Shown here one piece after another: positions 36,103 to 48,800 of a DNA stretch of 64,000 nucleotides (the first letter of the stretch is position 1; each line of letters starts with the position of its first letter). The position numbers were made by a program, and so were the translations under genes. The stretch is from Strigops habroptila. Its lineage: Eukaryota; Chordata; Aves; Psittaciformes; Psittacidae. The DNA lies in NCBI RefSeq assembly GCF_004027225.2, contig NC_044283.2:33851207-33915206 (forward strand), read 5' to 3'. The notes under the pieces were generated by a model. That model made no database searches and was not told where the DNA came from. It saw only the letters and a list, made by a program, of their open reading frames with translations.

Positions 36103-38493
36103 GGGCCGCGGGACAGCGGCGCCATGCTGCCCTGTGGAGGGAGCGCGAGGGCTGCCGGGCTCGGGACGTTTAAAGGGCAAATTAAAGTTATCTGGTGTGT
36201 GCCGGGGAACGCTATGTCAGAACATGTGCCTGCCGTATTAATAGCTCCCGGGAGGCTCAGGAGGGGACGAAGGAAGCTGGCAGGAGTACCTCAGGCAACG
36301 TTAACTGTTTCGAGCAGGCCGGAGGCTGGTGGTGGCACCTGAAAGCTTCTCCGGAGAGGGCCGGGTGCAGCAGCCAGTCACCTTGTTGGAGACAGAGTGC
36401 TTTGAGCCTTGGCTTCGTGTGCATGGATTCACACCAGCAAGGGTGAGGGGACATGGATGCTGGCAGGCACCCCAGTGGGAACGGTATGTCCTACAACAAA
36501 GGTCACTGGGGTTGCACAGTCAACTTGGAAGGTGGCGCGATGGTGCTGTGTTCATTGGTAACCCAAACGTGCCCCGGGACAGTGTGCCTTCCTGTGTTGT
36601 ACCCTCATTTCAACCCTGCGCGGCCAGACCCTCACAAGAGTCCCAGCCAGTCCCCTCTGCAGGAAGAAGGAAGGGGAAGGGACTCAACACATGTGCCCAA
36701 GTATACTTAGGTTGCTTGACGTGCACCAGAAGTGAAAGAAGAGTAAAGGCTGTAGTGAAACCCTGCCTTCATTCAATGTCTTAGGGACACATTCGAGTCT
36801 CAAATGAAGACTACATGGCTCCCTCACTAGTTGCCCCGTTTCTCATTTGTTCTTGCTTGCTGACCCCCATAGGAAGGCAAGAGCTTAGGATTCACTGTTG
36901 GGTGACTTTGTTGTGTCAATAGTTACATGAAAGCCAGTGCAGCAAGTTGTAGATGCATTGAAGTTTGCCATAAAAAGGCATTAAGATGTCCCTCTAGGAC
37001 AGTGATATACTGAGGAATATGTAGGGTAATGGTGTTTGCTTTGATTCGGTAATATGGTATCAATAATGGAGATAGGTGTTAAAAGATTGGCCATTCCATG
37101 AAGAGAAATTCTCATCAGGACAGCAAATCTCTTCTCACTGGCGTGTTTGTTAGCACAAGTCAATGAGGGTGTAAATTTGATCCCGTCTCTCTTGGCCTCT
37201 GCTGCTCTTAGGTCCGTTGAGGTAGAGGTCTTTTCTCATGAACCTCAGCTCTGGGAAGTGGATGACAGCTGTAACTTCCAGGAGGACCCTTCGCACCCTG
37301 GCCATCCTGAGCAGATAGAGCCTATACCCAGCTTCTAAGAAAGGGAAGAGAACCCCCCTGAACAAGGACCAAAAGCAGCTGCAAGCAGGAAGCATAGGGG
37401 ATCCCTAGAATTAGACCGTGAGTTGAGGGGAGTATTAATTAAAGTATGTAGCTGGTACTCCAATCTTTCCTTTTTTTTCCTAATATTTCACTCACCAGGT
37501 CTGGTGTCTCCTCTTTTCACAGGAAAGTAAATATCTCTTCAGTGTCTCAGGGCTTCTGCTGCTGGTTTCATACGGACCCGTCAGATGGTGGTGCTCACAG
37601 TTGCTGTCCAACCTGTCCAGACTGAAAAGATTGTGTACACTCAGGTGTCAGCCAGTGCCCCACTGACTGGTGTATGGTGAGTGGGAGGTAGGAGAGTAGC
37701 AGTGGGATGCTACTGGGGAGGGAGAGGAGTGGGGGGCCTGGGGTGAGACCGGGGGTGGGTCTAGGCTGAAAGCGTCTTTTGCCTGCCCCTCCCCAGCATC
37801 TTTGGTTTAGGTCTTTTAGATTGCCCTTTTTTTTTAATTATATGTTTTAGCTCATTTAAATTGCCTTTTTTAAATGACATTGTAATGAAGTCTTTATCAT
37901 AAGAATTCCAGTTATGTTTTGTTACTTATTCTTGCACATCATCATCCCTCTCCACAGAGGCTCTTTGGTTTAATATGTGTTTCTGTAGCACTAATGCTGT
38001 TTACCCATGACTGCCAGTGCATAAAGAAAGCAGTGCATAGAAAGTGAACAACCACTTTTGCTGCTTCTGTGTCTCCCTTCCTGAGCCCAGATGTCTGTTT
38101 CCAGGAGATACTCAGCTTCCAGTTTTAACAGAGGCAGGGCTGGACCAGGACATATGTGTGCTACTCTGAGGGTTATTCTTCATTTATTTGATTTTTGCTC
38201 CAAATGCCCCTTTTGGATCTTTCCTAAGTATGACAATGAGGCTTTTTATGCTACTACTGTAGGCGTTCAAATATATCCTGTATGGAACTTATTGCTAACT
38301 CCACCAGTACCGCCAGACTTGAGGATAAGTATTTCCACTAGCTGGAAATGGCATTTTAAAAAGGGTGAAAGGAATTTGGGCTTTTCATACAGTTCATTGG
38401 TCTTTGGTGGTCTATATCCTGAATAGTTACTAATACTTTCACGGAGAAATGGTTAAAACGGTTCTGAAAATGCAAGCTTTCCTTTCTGTAATA

Positions 38494-38563
38494 TTGAAAG
38501 CCAGCTTTTAAGCCTCATCTTCCTTAGATCTTTGCAGCATGTGAAGGAATAGCTGGCTTTCAA
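38494..38563. repeat. Inverted repeat, 13-bp perfect arms, hairpin-sized
   Basis: TTGAAAGCCAGCT (38494-38506) is exactly complementary to AGCTGGCTTTCAA (38551-38563). Inside, TTCCTT near 38520 can pair with AAGGAA near 38544. The whole is 70 nt with a large asymmetric internal loop on the left arm. Confidence 0.8.
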
Positions 38564-39239
38564 GGCTGAGTTTGTGGGTGCTCTGTGCTGCTGACATAGC
38601 ATGAAGACACTGGAATTCATTCCTAAAAATTCTGAGCTAAAAATAATAACCTAGATCTACATTTTCAAGAGAGAGTAGTGACTGACTGCAGTGTGCTTCG
38701 ATGTGTGAATAGCCAGCTTGAAACACTACAGGAAATCAACCTTTACAAAGTAGCGTGCACCCTTGTTTATTTGCATTTCCAGGACCCTGGGAACCCTAGT
38801 GTTGAGGCTGGGCCAGCCACAAAGTAGTAAAGCCTTTTCTCAAAAGTCAGCAGCCTGAGTCTTGCAGCAGACACAAGAGGGAGCACAGGGAGGCGGTCAG
38901 ACCATCCTGACTCCTTGCGCAGACAGTGTGTGGGCAAGATGCTAATAAAGACGTGCGGAGTTCGGGTTTTTTTCAGGAAAGATTTGTAGGGGTGTAGTAA
39001 ATTCTCCTTGTGTAAGGTTGATTTATGTTTGATTTATGATCGAGAAGAATGAAGTGCATATCAAGAAGATGTAAGTGAGGGTAGTTTTAGCTGGGTGTGT
39101 GACCTGTGACCTGGCTTAGGAGTTCGCACTGGGCTGGAGAGGAGGAGAGCTGAACAGTAAATGTAAGCAGTACATTGAGAAGGGAAGTGTTAGTGCTGGA
39201 AATAGCAGGAGGAGTCAACATAGGGCATGTTTTTATTAG

Positions 39240-40510
39240 AGCATGTCTATAGTGTGAGGACAAGGAGTTGGAGGAGGGTCAAAATTTCAGAGGAAAACTG
39301 AGGAAGTGGATGAAGATGGATATGAAACAGTTCAGAAGATACATTGTAGCAGGGCAAACATGGGCTGTAAAAGTAGGAAAGAAAAAATATCCAACATGTA
39401 ATGCAAGGAATACACTTGGAAGAAGTGAGCAGTACCATATTAGTATTTCCTTTGGCAAGGATTTGTGCAGAAGATGTTCAGGAAGACAGTATTTGAGAGG
39501 TGCATTAATAGTAGTGAAAGGCAGCCAGGTTTTCTGTTAGCTTGGAGAAGTATGAGGCAAAATTTGGAGGATGACACAAGTGGGAGACAATTAAATGGTT
39601 GAGGATGAAGTAAACCTAATCACAGGCCAACTAGGAGATTGAAGCTGAAGGCAGACTGAGGGTATGTGTTTGGCAACCAGACTTTGTAGTTCATGAGATA
39701 GGACTGAAGAGTAAGAAACAGAGAGAATCTACAATCAAATCTGGGCTAGAGAAGAAAGGTGGAGCAGGAGAAAGCAAGCTGAGATTAGATGAGATTTTAA
39801 CAGTCTGGTGAGACAAAAATAATGGAAAGAGCAAATGAGAGGACATGAGGAAGGACATGGCGAGTGAGGGAACAGGTAGAGAGGAGGGGTGGAATGACAG
39901 AGATCAGGAGTAAAGCAATCAAAGATCACATCAAAAGAGTGGCTCTTTCAGGGAGTAGAACACTGGGTAAGGAGTACAAGTGAAATGAATGGACCAGGGC
40001 AAGGAGACATATGGGTGTCTGCCTGACATTTTTTTCCCAGATGGGGTCCTTTGTAATGCCAGTAAGTTTTCCTCATGAACTATTTTCCTCTAAAACTACC
40101 TGGAGCAGAACTCATCAGGACTTTGCCAAGAACAGCATTTTTTTTTTAATCAGAAGTTATCCAAATCATTAAAGCATAAGCAAGGAAATATATGAATTTC
40201 AGCAAAGAGTCCTCAGTGTATATGCGTGAGGGAAGGAAAGGTCTGCAGAACAGCCAAAACCTCAGCAGCCGGGAGGTCAATGTTGAAGACAATAATCATA
40301 CCTCTGAGGGGAGAGAAGAGTGGTTGAGGCAGTCTTGAGATGTTATAGTTTATTCCTTCTGCCTTGTGAACAAAATCCAGAGGAGTAAAAACTGAAAAAG
40401 GACAGTGGAAACAGAAAGTAGACAAAACAGAGAGAGGGCTAAAGGGGTGGAGGCTGGGAAGAAAATACTTGAAGATGCAGATGACAGAGGAACACCTGGT
40501 GATGTCTGGC
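39240..40510 (+). other. Long purine-rich stretch
   Basis: The plus strand is strongly enriched in A and G over more than 1 kb (AGGAAG, GAGGAG and AGAAAG words dominate), unlike its flanks. It is not a simple tandem repeat and holds no recognisable coding domain. Such asymmetry can mark an old transposon or transcription-linked skew. The edges are approximate. Confidence 0.5.
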
Positions 40511-43018
40511 ACAGAGCTAAAGAAGACAAGGGTGCACATGTCCTAGTGGGCACCTTTCTTTGGTTATTGTTGGCGTTGTTTGTCTTGATGCCAGTGTGAC
40601 AGAGATTTGTTCCTTTCTCTCCACTCTGGCCTCTATCTTAAATTACGTTAAGCTAAGGATCTTAAAAAATTTTTGTATCTGCAACATCCTCTGTCTGCTA
40701 TGTTGGATGGATCAATTCTGGTTTGTTATTCTGTGATATTTAGCTTCACAGTCTTTTATTTAGCTTAATTAGTATAATATTTAGCAGTTGTGGTCTTCAT
40801 GCTGTCTGTGGGTGGTATTGCTGAGCCTTTTTGTTTGCTGTGATCTATCTGGTCTTTCTGTCTAACTTACGTTAACCTAAAAAAAATTGTCTAATAAACT
40901 GGAATAAATAATATAATTCTAGAATGTTAGTCTTGTATGGATGACTGTCAGTAAGTCATTTTCATGGTGTTAGTGCTGGTATCCCTGGGGAGAATGCTGG
41001 TGAGAACAGATGTTTCCGCTTCTGCACCATAACAGGCTGAAACTGCAAGACAAAACCATTGTCAAACTGAGGAATTCTATGCAGCAGATTGTGATCCTGC
41101 TACTTCTTGTATGACTTGATCCAGTCAGCTGCTGATCTGTGGACAGTCATGATAACTGCATGGGCAGTTGATGGACAGCTAGAAGAAACAGCAAAGCAAA
41201 GGTATAAGTAGCTTCTGCTTCTCTTCATGGGTCTGACAGTTAGAAAGTGCTACTCTGTAGTCTAACTTGTTTGATATAGGATATATCATATGCCAAAGGC
41301 TTCATGAATCATGAATCTAACTCAAGGCTTCATATTTAAACTAGGCAAGAGGTATCTTTGAAGAAGAGATCCGAGATTGATTTAAAATAGCAAGTGGTGT
41401 CAGTCTGTCATGTCACTTGATGGGGTATTTGGCTGCTTCAGAACTCACTCTGGAAAAGATTCAGTTTGAGTCGCAGTCCCAAAAATTCCTTTGGGTTTGA
41501 ATTTGCCCAGATGAGCTGATATAGAATGGATATGAAAGGGAAGAAATGATGGGGACAGAAGCAGAAGTCAGGAAATAATTAGATTATGTGGTATTTTACT
41601 TCAGCTCGACAAAAACCCAATCTTTGCTTTATTCATTCCTGGAGAACAACTGTCTATTTCTGAAACCATGGGAAAAGAGACCTTTTAATACTTTCTTGTA
41701 AGACATAAGAAAGATACTGTATGATAGGATTCTATGAAATGTTGGTACATTATTTGAAATTAATATATACAGTATGTACAGTCGTATTACAGGTATGTAT
41801 GAATGATTATATGCTGTAAGTGTCTTACAGGCCAACACTGTAGAAATAATTGTCCTTTCACTCCATTTAATTTCTTCTCATTTATAGTAGGATGCAATAA
41901 TGGAAGAAACTGCGCTATTCTCTATCTTCCACACAGCTATAATGGGAAAAAAGAAAGGGGATGTTCTGAGCAGATATAGTAGGGAAAATTGAGTTTGTGG
42001 GGGATCATTCAGACATGACACAGTCTTGAAGTAGTCAGACTGGGATAAATTATCTGGACCTTATAAGTTACTTCCAGGATCATAGTGACAGAGGGGTCAC
42101 CCACAAGCTGTATGAGCCTACTGCTTGTATATTAGCCTTCCTTTCAGACGTTACAGTGTGGAAAGCTGACATCCATTTTCTGCACATAGAACTAGACCAG
42201 TGGCTCAGGTCAGAAGTAGCAGTTCAAATAGAATAGTTAGACCTTTGTGTAATTCCAAATAGTCTGTGTGGCTTCCCTGCATTTCCATCACTGCCATGCT
42301 TCATTTTTGTGAGGCACTTTTGAAGTTGCAGGCTTTCTTGTCCACTGGTAATAATCCACAGGGAGGAAGCACTAAAAGAATGAGAAGTTGTGAGACAGCA
42401 GTGCCCCTGGTACCCAGCAACGTGGTTTTACGCACATTTAACTTCTGTTCTGCCCCTCACCTCTGCAAAACAAGATTTGAAAGCCCCTTAAGCAGAGTAC
42501 TCCTCTTCCCCTTTTTTCTCATTTCTAAAATGCCCTCACTTCCAGAGAAGATGAGATCCCATTGACACGGCTTTGGGGAAAGCTACCATAACCCTGTGCA
42601 GTTTATCCTACTGGGCACTGCTCGGAGGAGGTTGTTCTCAACTTTGAGCAGTGCCAGTGGGAATGGGAGGAGGCCACTATAGCAGGGGATGAGAAGCATG
42701 CATTTTACATAGGCTACTTTTCCCTTTCGCCTCTCCGCTCTGCAGCAAGCATTGGTTTATTTTAGCATTGGCCTTCTGGAACAGGATTATTTTTCCCCTG
42801 AATAGGTCAACCTGGGACAGAGCCAGGATCCATGGCCTTCCATAGCTGGGGTGACTCGGGAAGCCGGAGATACCTACCAACTAGACAAGGCCTCCAACTG
42901 CTGGGCCTGTGCCCAGTGCAAGAGCGGTATCCTGGGATAACCTTTCTGATAAACAGCAGAAAAATCTGCATGGGGTGTTTTTTCAGAGGCTGGTGTCAGG
43001 CTGAAGCAGGCAGTAGTG

Positions 43019-43032
43019 CTGCCCTCTGCTGT
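43019..43032 (-). promoter_or_regulatory. CTCF-like motif, minus orientation
   Basis: The minus strand reads ACAGCAGAGGGCAG, 13 of 14 positions of the consensus CCASYAGRKGGCRS. A weaker relative, also minus, lies at 45185-45198 (11 of 14). Confidence 0.5.
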
Positions 43033-45780
43033 TGGGATTCGGGGAAGAATCAGTGATAAACTCCAGCAAAACGTTAACAAAATATAAGTAGGAAAGCAGT
43101 AATGTACTGCTTTCAGACAGTGAAATGTGCTCTCGTGTCTTCACTAGCAGTTCGATTTATAGTTACAGAATATAGCTAATAGTTCTGTAGGGTTTTAGCA
43201 CTGGTAGTGTCCTCGTGGTTGTGCAAAGCATCTTGTGACCCAGAAGTCATACTTTCTGGAATGGATGGTTGTATTTCAGTGTGCAGAGGACAGAAATTCC
43301 ATCAGTAATTCAGATTTTTGTAACTTTGTTATTTTTCTTATTATTATGTAGAATTATTCCTCACAAGTACTTAAGAAAACGTTATGTAGAAAGCTAAAGC
43401 CATCCAGAATTGCTCTTGTTTAAGTACAGGATGCATAGAGATGTCTAGGTCTTTTTCCATAGCTATTCTATGAGCCAGTGTGGAAGCAAACCAGAAGTAA
43501 TTGATATTTCCATCAGAACTAGAGGGAAGTGCCATTGAAGGGCATTTCCTAGCCCTGATGCAGTACACCCCTGCTAGATTTGGAGTGTGTGTAGTCCTGA
43601 ACCCTTGCACATCTGCAGATATCCCTGGCAGCTGTAAGAGCTATGTTTAGGGCTCTGTTTGGGAACATAGCAGCCACGCCTGGGCAGTTCCATGCCACAT
43701 TCCATACAACAGAGCCCACGAATTCTCAGCAACTGAGATGGAATGAGCCGCATTCACGGCCCTACTGAAGTAGATGGGCTTGTGGTATGTGATTCAGGAA
43801 ACCACTGTTTCATTTCTCAAAACATGTTACAATTGTACGCCTTGATTCTAATAGTAATGTTTGTATCCTTAAATGTGATATTCATGTTTCGCTTTTTGAT
43901 ACTGATTTTAAAATCCTTGCCTTCAATTTCTTTGCCTCATACGTACTGCCCCAACTGTGTGGGGTTTTGATTTAGGTGTTTAGCTAACATGCCTTAGAGA
44001 ACATAAGTGATGTCTCCTGCTCAAAGGAAAGAAACTTCTCACTTTCAGACTAGCATCTAAAAAAATTTAAATAAAGGCGCAACTGAGCAATAACCCTGTG
44101 GCTCAACAGATGTACAGCGATAAATAAAAGCAACTGTAGTCATTAAACCTGTCAGCCACTCAAGAAGCAGTTGTACGGTGTGCACGGCTTTGCAGTGGCT
44201 TATGTGGGCAGTTAATGAATGATAAAATAAATCAAACCTTCTGTCAAAATATGTGACTTAATTAATGGTTTCTAGAAGTGCTATTTCAGTGTGGGAAGTG
44301 GCTGTAACAGTGGAGCTGTGAGGCTGTTCATTGGCTCCCCCTGCCTTCAGGAGTGAATGTTTTTATTTCTGTTACAGAAACCCTTTTCTAACATTCAGGC
44401 TGCAACCTCAAGCTGAGCTTTAAGGCTGAGGACTTTTGTGCTTCTGTTGTAAACAATAATCAGGCCATAAATTTGGGGCCATCTAGGGGAAGACAGAGAA
44501 CCAGTTGTTTAATTTGTGAGTGTAAAATGCTGACGTCTGTGAAATTCAAAACCCACCTGTGATAGAAAAGAGGGATCTCTTTCCAAAGATAATAGTCTTT
44601 GGACAGGATCCCACAATTTGACGCTACCACATGGGCACCCTTCTGAGATGTGTAAAAAAATCATGCATTCGAAATGTCTCTATCTCTCCATTATAGTTAC
44701 GTAGACATGTAGATAAGGACTCTGAATATTGCACTGGGACATGTGAATTGCACACTAATTTGCTGCCTGCACCAATCCTGCAGTGTGAAAGGCAGAGAGT
44801 TGCTGAGAATTCATGGGCTCCATTATATGGAATGTGGCAGCATCACTAAGTTAATTTCAAAGACAATTAGCCTTCTTTTTTAAGTGGCTTTTATAGGTCT
44901 TATGTGTTTGTTTCTTTTTTTGTTACTCTGAGTTGCTCTGCAGAGCCTCATCCACCAGCGTGCCTCCCTCACAGTGCCAGACAAACCACAAGCAGTGTTC
45001 AATGGAGAAATCCTCAGTCCTTCTCACCTTTGCACTCCTGCAATATGAAGCTGACAGATAAATGGTTTAAGGAGCCAGGTGGAAGTATCCCTTATGGAAG
45101 AGAATCCCTGGTAGCTTAGAAACCTTGGCATCTGGCTAACTGTCAGCTGGTGGGTGTCTGGCATGCTCCATTCACTGCTTACTTCTGCCCTCTGGCCAGC
45201 TAGCCAGAAACGCTAGCTGCTGGACCCCAGAACGATACCCACTCTCAGCTTTGCAGAATGCTGCATGTGCCTTGCAGTTCGGGTTTGGCAGTGTTAGCAA
45301 AAACTGAGTGTAGATCTCATGCTATATATCTTTTACTAATGCTTCTTAACTGCAGATTGGAGTATTTCTCAGCACAGTAACCTTTGTTCTGGAGGAGTTC
45401 TGGTCACAGAGAACCAGTTCAGAAGTAAAAGTTTAGTTTGAAACATGCCAGCAAAGTGTCCTAAATGATTCACTGCTGTGCTCAGTTGTTTGTTTGAGAT
45501 CTCTGATGATACGTTGTTTATGTAAGGCAGTATTTTTGTGTTAAGTCTCATGCCATTCCTGTACAGTGTGGGCTGGAGCTGTATACTGTGAGGGAAAAGG
45601 GAGACAATTTTCCACTTAGCATATAGGGTCTGCAACATATTTTAAATGGAATTGGACCCTTTCCTGGAATCTCTGGTTAAAATTGGGCAATTATTTTGCT
45701 AACCTAGGGCTCATTCATTCTCAATGTGTATGAAACTGTGTTTTCTTAGTATTGTTTTGTCTTCTTTACATTTTCCTCAG

Positions 45781-45846
45781 AAAACCTGATAAATTTAAGA
45801 GGAAGGTGATTAGTCATCAGGAGTTTCAGACAGCAATTGAGTGCTT
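45781..45846 (+). CDS. EF-hand gene exon (a)
   Basis: The acceptor is TTTACATTTTCCTCAG ending at 45780 and the donor is GCTT|GTAAGA at 45846/45847, both strong. The exon enters with one base completing a codon and leaves with two bases of Leu. The other two frames stop early, so the reading is unambiguous. Confidence 0.65.
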
Positions 45847-48800
45847 GTAAGAATGATTTTCTTTATCCAGAACCATCTAGCTGTGGGGAGAATTTTAACT
45901 TCTAGGAGTGTTTCCTTAAGCACCCTTTTTCACAGTGCCTGCACCTAAGTTCATTCAAGGCACACGTGTTTCTGTATAAGGGAGACTATGTGAAGCAACC
46001 AGATTATTTAAGGGGCAAAGAAATACTGGATTTTCTAGTTTATTTTTCATTTTCAAGCCACATCTGGACAATCCTCAGCCACCTCCCTATCGTCAGTGTG
46101 CCCAACATACCGATGTTCTGAACACTAAAGATCTGACAAGCTTTTCATTATTCTTAGAATGATTACTCTTTCATGTCCTGGCAGTCACATTTGAGATTCT
46201 TTTTCTTTCTCCAGAGTAGTGTGGTAGCTGCACCTTCAAATGATTGTACAGATCACTAAGTATCCTATCTAAGGGGAATATTGCATTATTATTTTTTGTT
46301 TGCACTTCATTCTGAATAGTTACAGAGAGCAATTTACCCCTACTACCAAGTAAACAAGGCAGAGACACCTCTGAAGCTTTGAGTTGTCTCTCTGGGCACA
46401 CATTTTCTGCCACCCATCTCTAACAGGGAGATCTCTGCACCATTCAGGAATGAGTTTGACAGCCCCTGATAATGCTTTGATTGCAGTCTGTCTGAATGCA
46501 CGGAGGCATCAGCTTCGTGGTGGTTATTAGTCACTAATTTACGTTGTTTCAGCACAAATTTTCTTCCTCTTCAGATTCATTTCAGATACGGAGTTTTTAC
46601 TGCTCTCAGATTTTTCACAGCAACAGATACCTTTATGTAAGGGCCCTCCTAATCCTTTTAGACTGAAGCCCAGCTGCACCCACCTTCTGTTGTTTCTGGC
46701 CATGGTATACCTGTGGACAGCTTGCACTGACTGTCCAGAACTCTTTAGCCATTTCACTAGTGAGTATTTCTGGATGTTGCCCTAGTTAGAGGGGAGTCAC
46801 TCTTGAGCTGGAAAGTAAGAGGTAATAGTTGGAGGAGATCCCACTTTCTACTCTGTCAGATGTAACCCAGGTGTCTCCAAGATTGTGGGGGATGTGAAGC
46901 TGTCCTGTCAAACAGCTTAGAAACTGGTGTTCACAGAGAACTTTCTTCTCTGTTTGTTTGGCTCTGGGAATAGATTCCTTTTTCACATTGCCTATTCCAG
47001 GCTGGGAACAAGAGGCTCTCCTGCACCTCCTAGAGTCTCCTTTTCACAAGAACATAGCCATCTTGGTTGTCATCAGTAGCTATAAAATTCTTCACTCCTT
47101 CTTTCTATCTCACTTTTCCTTTGGGAATACTTAAAGGCCTCCTTGGCTTGGAGGTACCAACTAGAGTTGGACCATCAGCTCTGAAATGTCTGTCTGTGGT
47201 ATCTGCTATGAAAAGCTAATTGGGTGGATGTGATGGGTTGGCCTTGGCCAGCAGCTAAGTACCTACACAGCCACTCGCTCATCCTCCCCAAGGCAGGATA
47301 GGGAGAGAATAGGAAGAGCAAAAGTGAGAAAACTCTTGGGTTGAGGTAAAGATGTTTAATAAGTGAAAGGAAAAATAATACAACATGATGCAAAGGCATC
47401 ACCTTCCACAAGCAGACTGATGCCTGGCTTGTCTCTGAGCAACAGCTACAATGGCTACCTTGGAACCCAAGGAACCAATGGCTACCCAACCCCAGTTTTT
47501 ATTGCTAGCATGGTATTATATATTATATAACCTTTGGCTGGGTTCATGTCAGCTGTCGTGGCTCTGTCTTTTCCCATCTTCTTGTGCCCACCCTTCCCAG
47601 CCTACTCAGTGGAGGAGAGCGGCATGAGAAAAAGAGAAAGCCTTGATGCTGTGCAAGCACTCTTCAGCAATGACCAAAAGACCAGTATGTTATCACCAGT
47701 GTTTTAGTCACAAATCTAAAACACAGCAGCATATAGGCTGCTAGGAAGCTAATTCAGTTCCAGCCAGACCCAATACAACAGAGCTGCCTAACATCAATGC
47801 ATAGTTATCAGAAATGGACAGTACAGTGTCATAGGATCCTGATGAGTCAATGGCAGCTCTCAGCTCTTTCTCCTTTCCCATCATATGTTCTCCATCTCCT
47901 CTCACGTCAGCACTAGCAATCATACAGCCTTGCAAAAACTGGCTTTTCAGCACGTCCTCAATAGTCAGTCGAAGCTGTTATGTAGGCGGGGGGCTGCGAA
48001 AATGACAGAAGTGACCTTTCTGGAATAGACGTGTCAGTTTGTGACAGAGCTGGGTGGTTTTACACTGTGCTTGTATTTCATCATTCTTTCAGACTTCTAA
48101 TTAATCTCCCCGTTTCTACTATTTCCTTCTAAATAGCTACTATCACATGTAGTCTGTAGCTCCTACTTCAGCTTTAGAGCAATAAGCTAGAGAAAACTAT
48201 ATGGAAAAGAGTATCGAATGGTTTGGTTCTCTGAAGATGTGATGGCTGAATCTCTCAATAACAGTTAACTAGAAAAAGGAACTTAATATTTAATGTTATC
48301 TACAGAATAGATGTAAAAGTTGCTCATATATTATGTATTTCAATGCAATATGGATAGAGGAAATGAATTTTTTACTTTGTGTGTTTTCATAGTGTCTCTC
48401 TACATAGGTCTTTAGAATGTGATAGACAGTGTACAATGTTTTGCAACTTTTTTGTTGTTGTTTTTAAATCTGAAACATATACGACAATGTGGTACGATTT
48501 CCGTGTGACGTTCCTCTTCTGAAAAACCAAAGTGGTATTTTTGGAATGTCCTTGCCACTAGATGGCAGAGCGCCCTTGGGATAAAGTAAGCACTAGGTAG
48601 GCTGTGTTCAACACTAACGTGCTCTCAGCCTGGCAAATCTCTCATTGAGCTTATCGAGAGTTTTGCTGGAGTGAGGAGCGGGTGGAGTGCTGGAGAGAAC
48701 TGTAATAATGTTATGACCCTTTGACAGCACTGGCATGCAGTTTTAAGTTTTCTCCAGTTCAATAGATATCTTAACTGAATTCCACAGAGTTTGACATAAT

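Larger units (their letters stand above)
36180..45780. other. Gene-poor region upstream of SLC25A4
   Basis: No complete gene is visible over 9.6 kb. It may be intergenic, or it may be the 5' part of the EF-hand gene whose first recognisable exon starts at 45781. Items noted inside it are an inverted repeat at 38494-38563, a purine-rich stretch at 39.2-40.5 kb and a CTCF-like motif at 43019. The bHLH gene HELT, a neighbour in human, is not recognisable here. Confidence 0.6.

Noticed and set aside
44478..44491. CCATCTAGGGG, resembling a CTCF core
   Set aside because: The spacing and the A and G at the key central positions do not fit the consensus.
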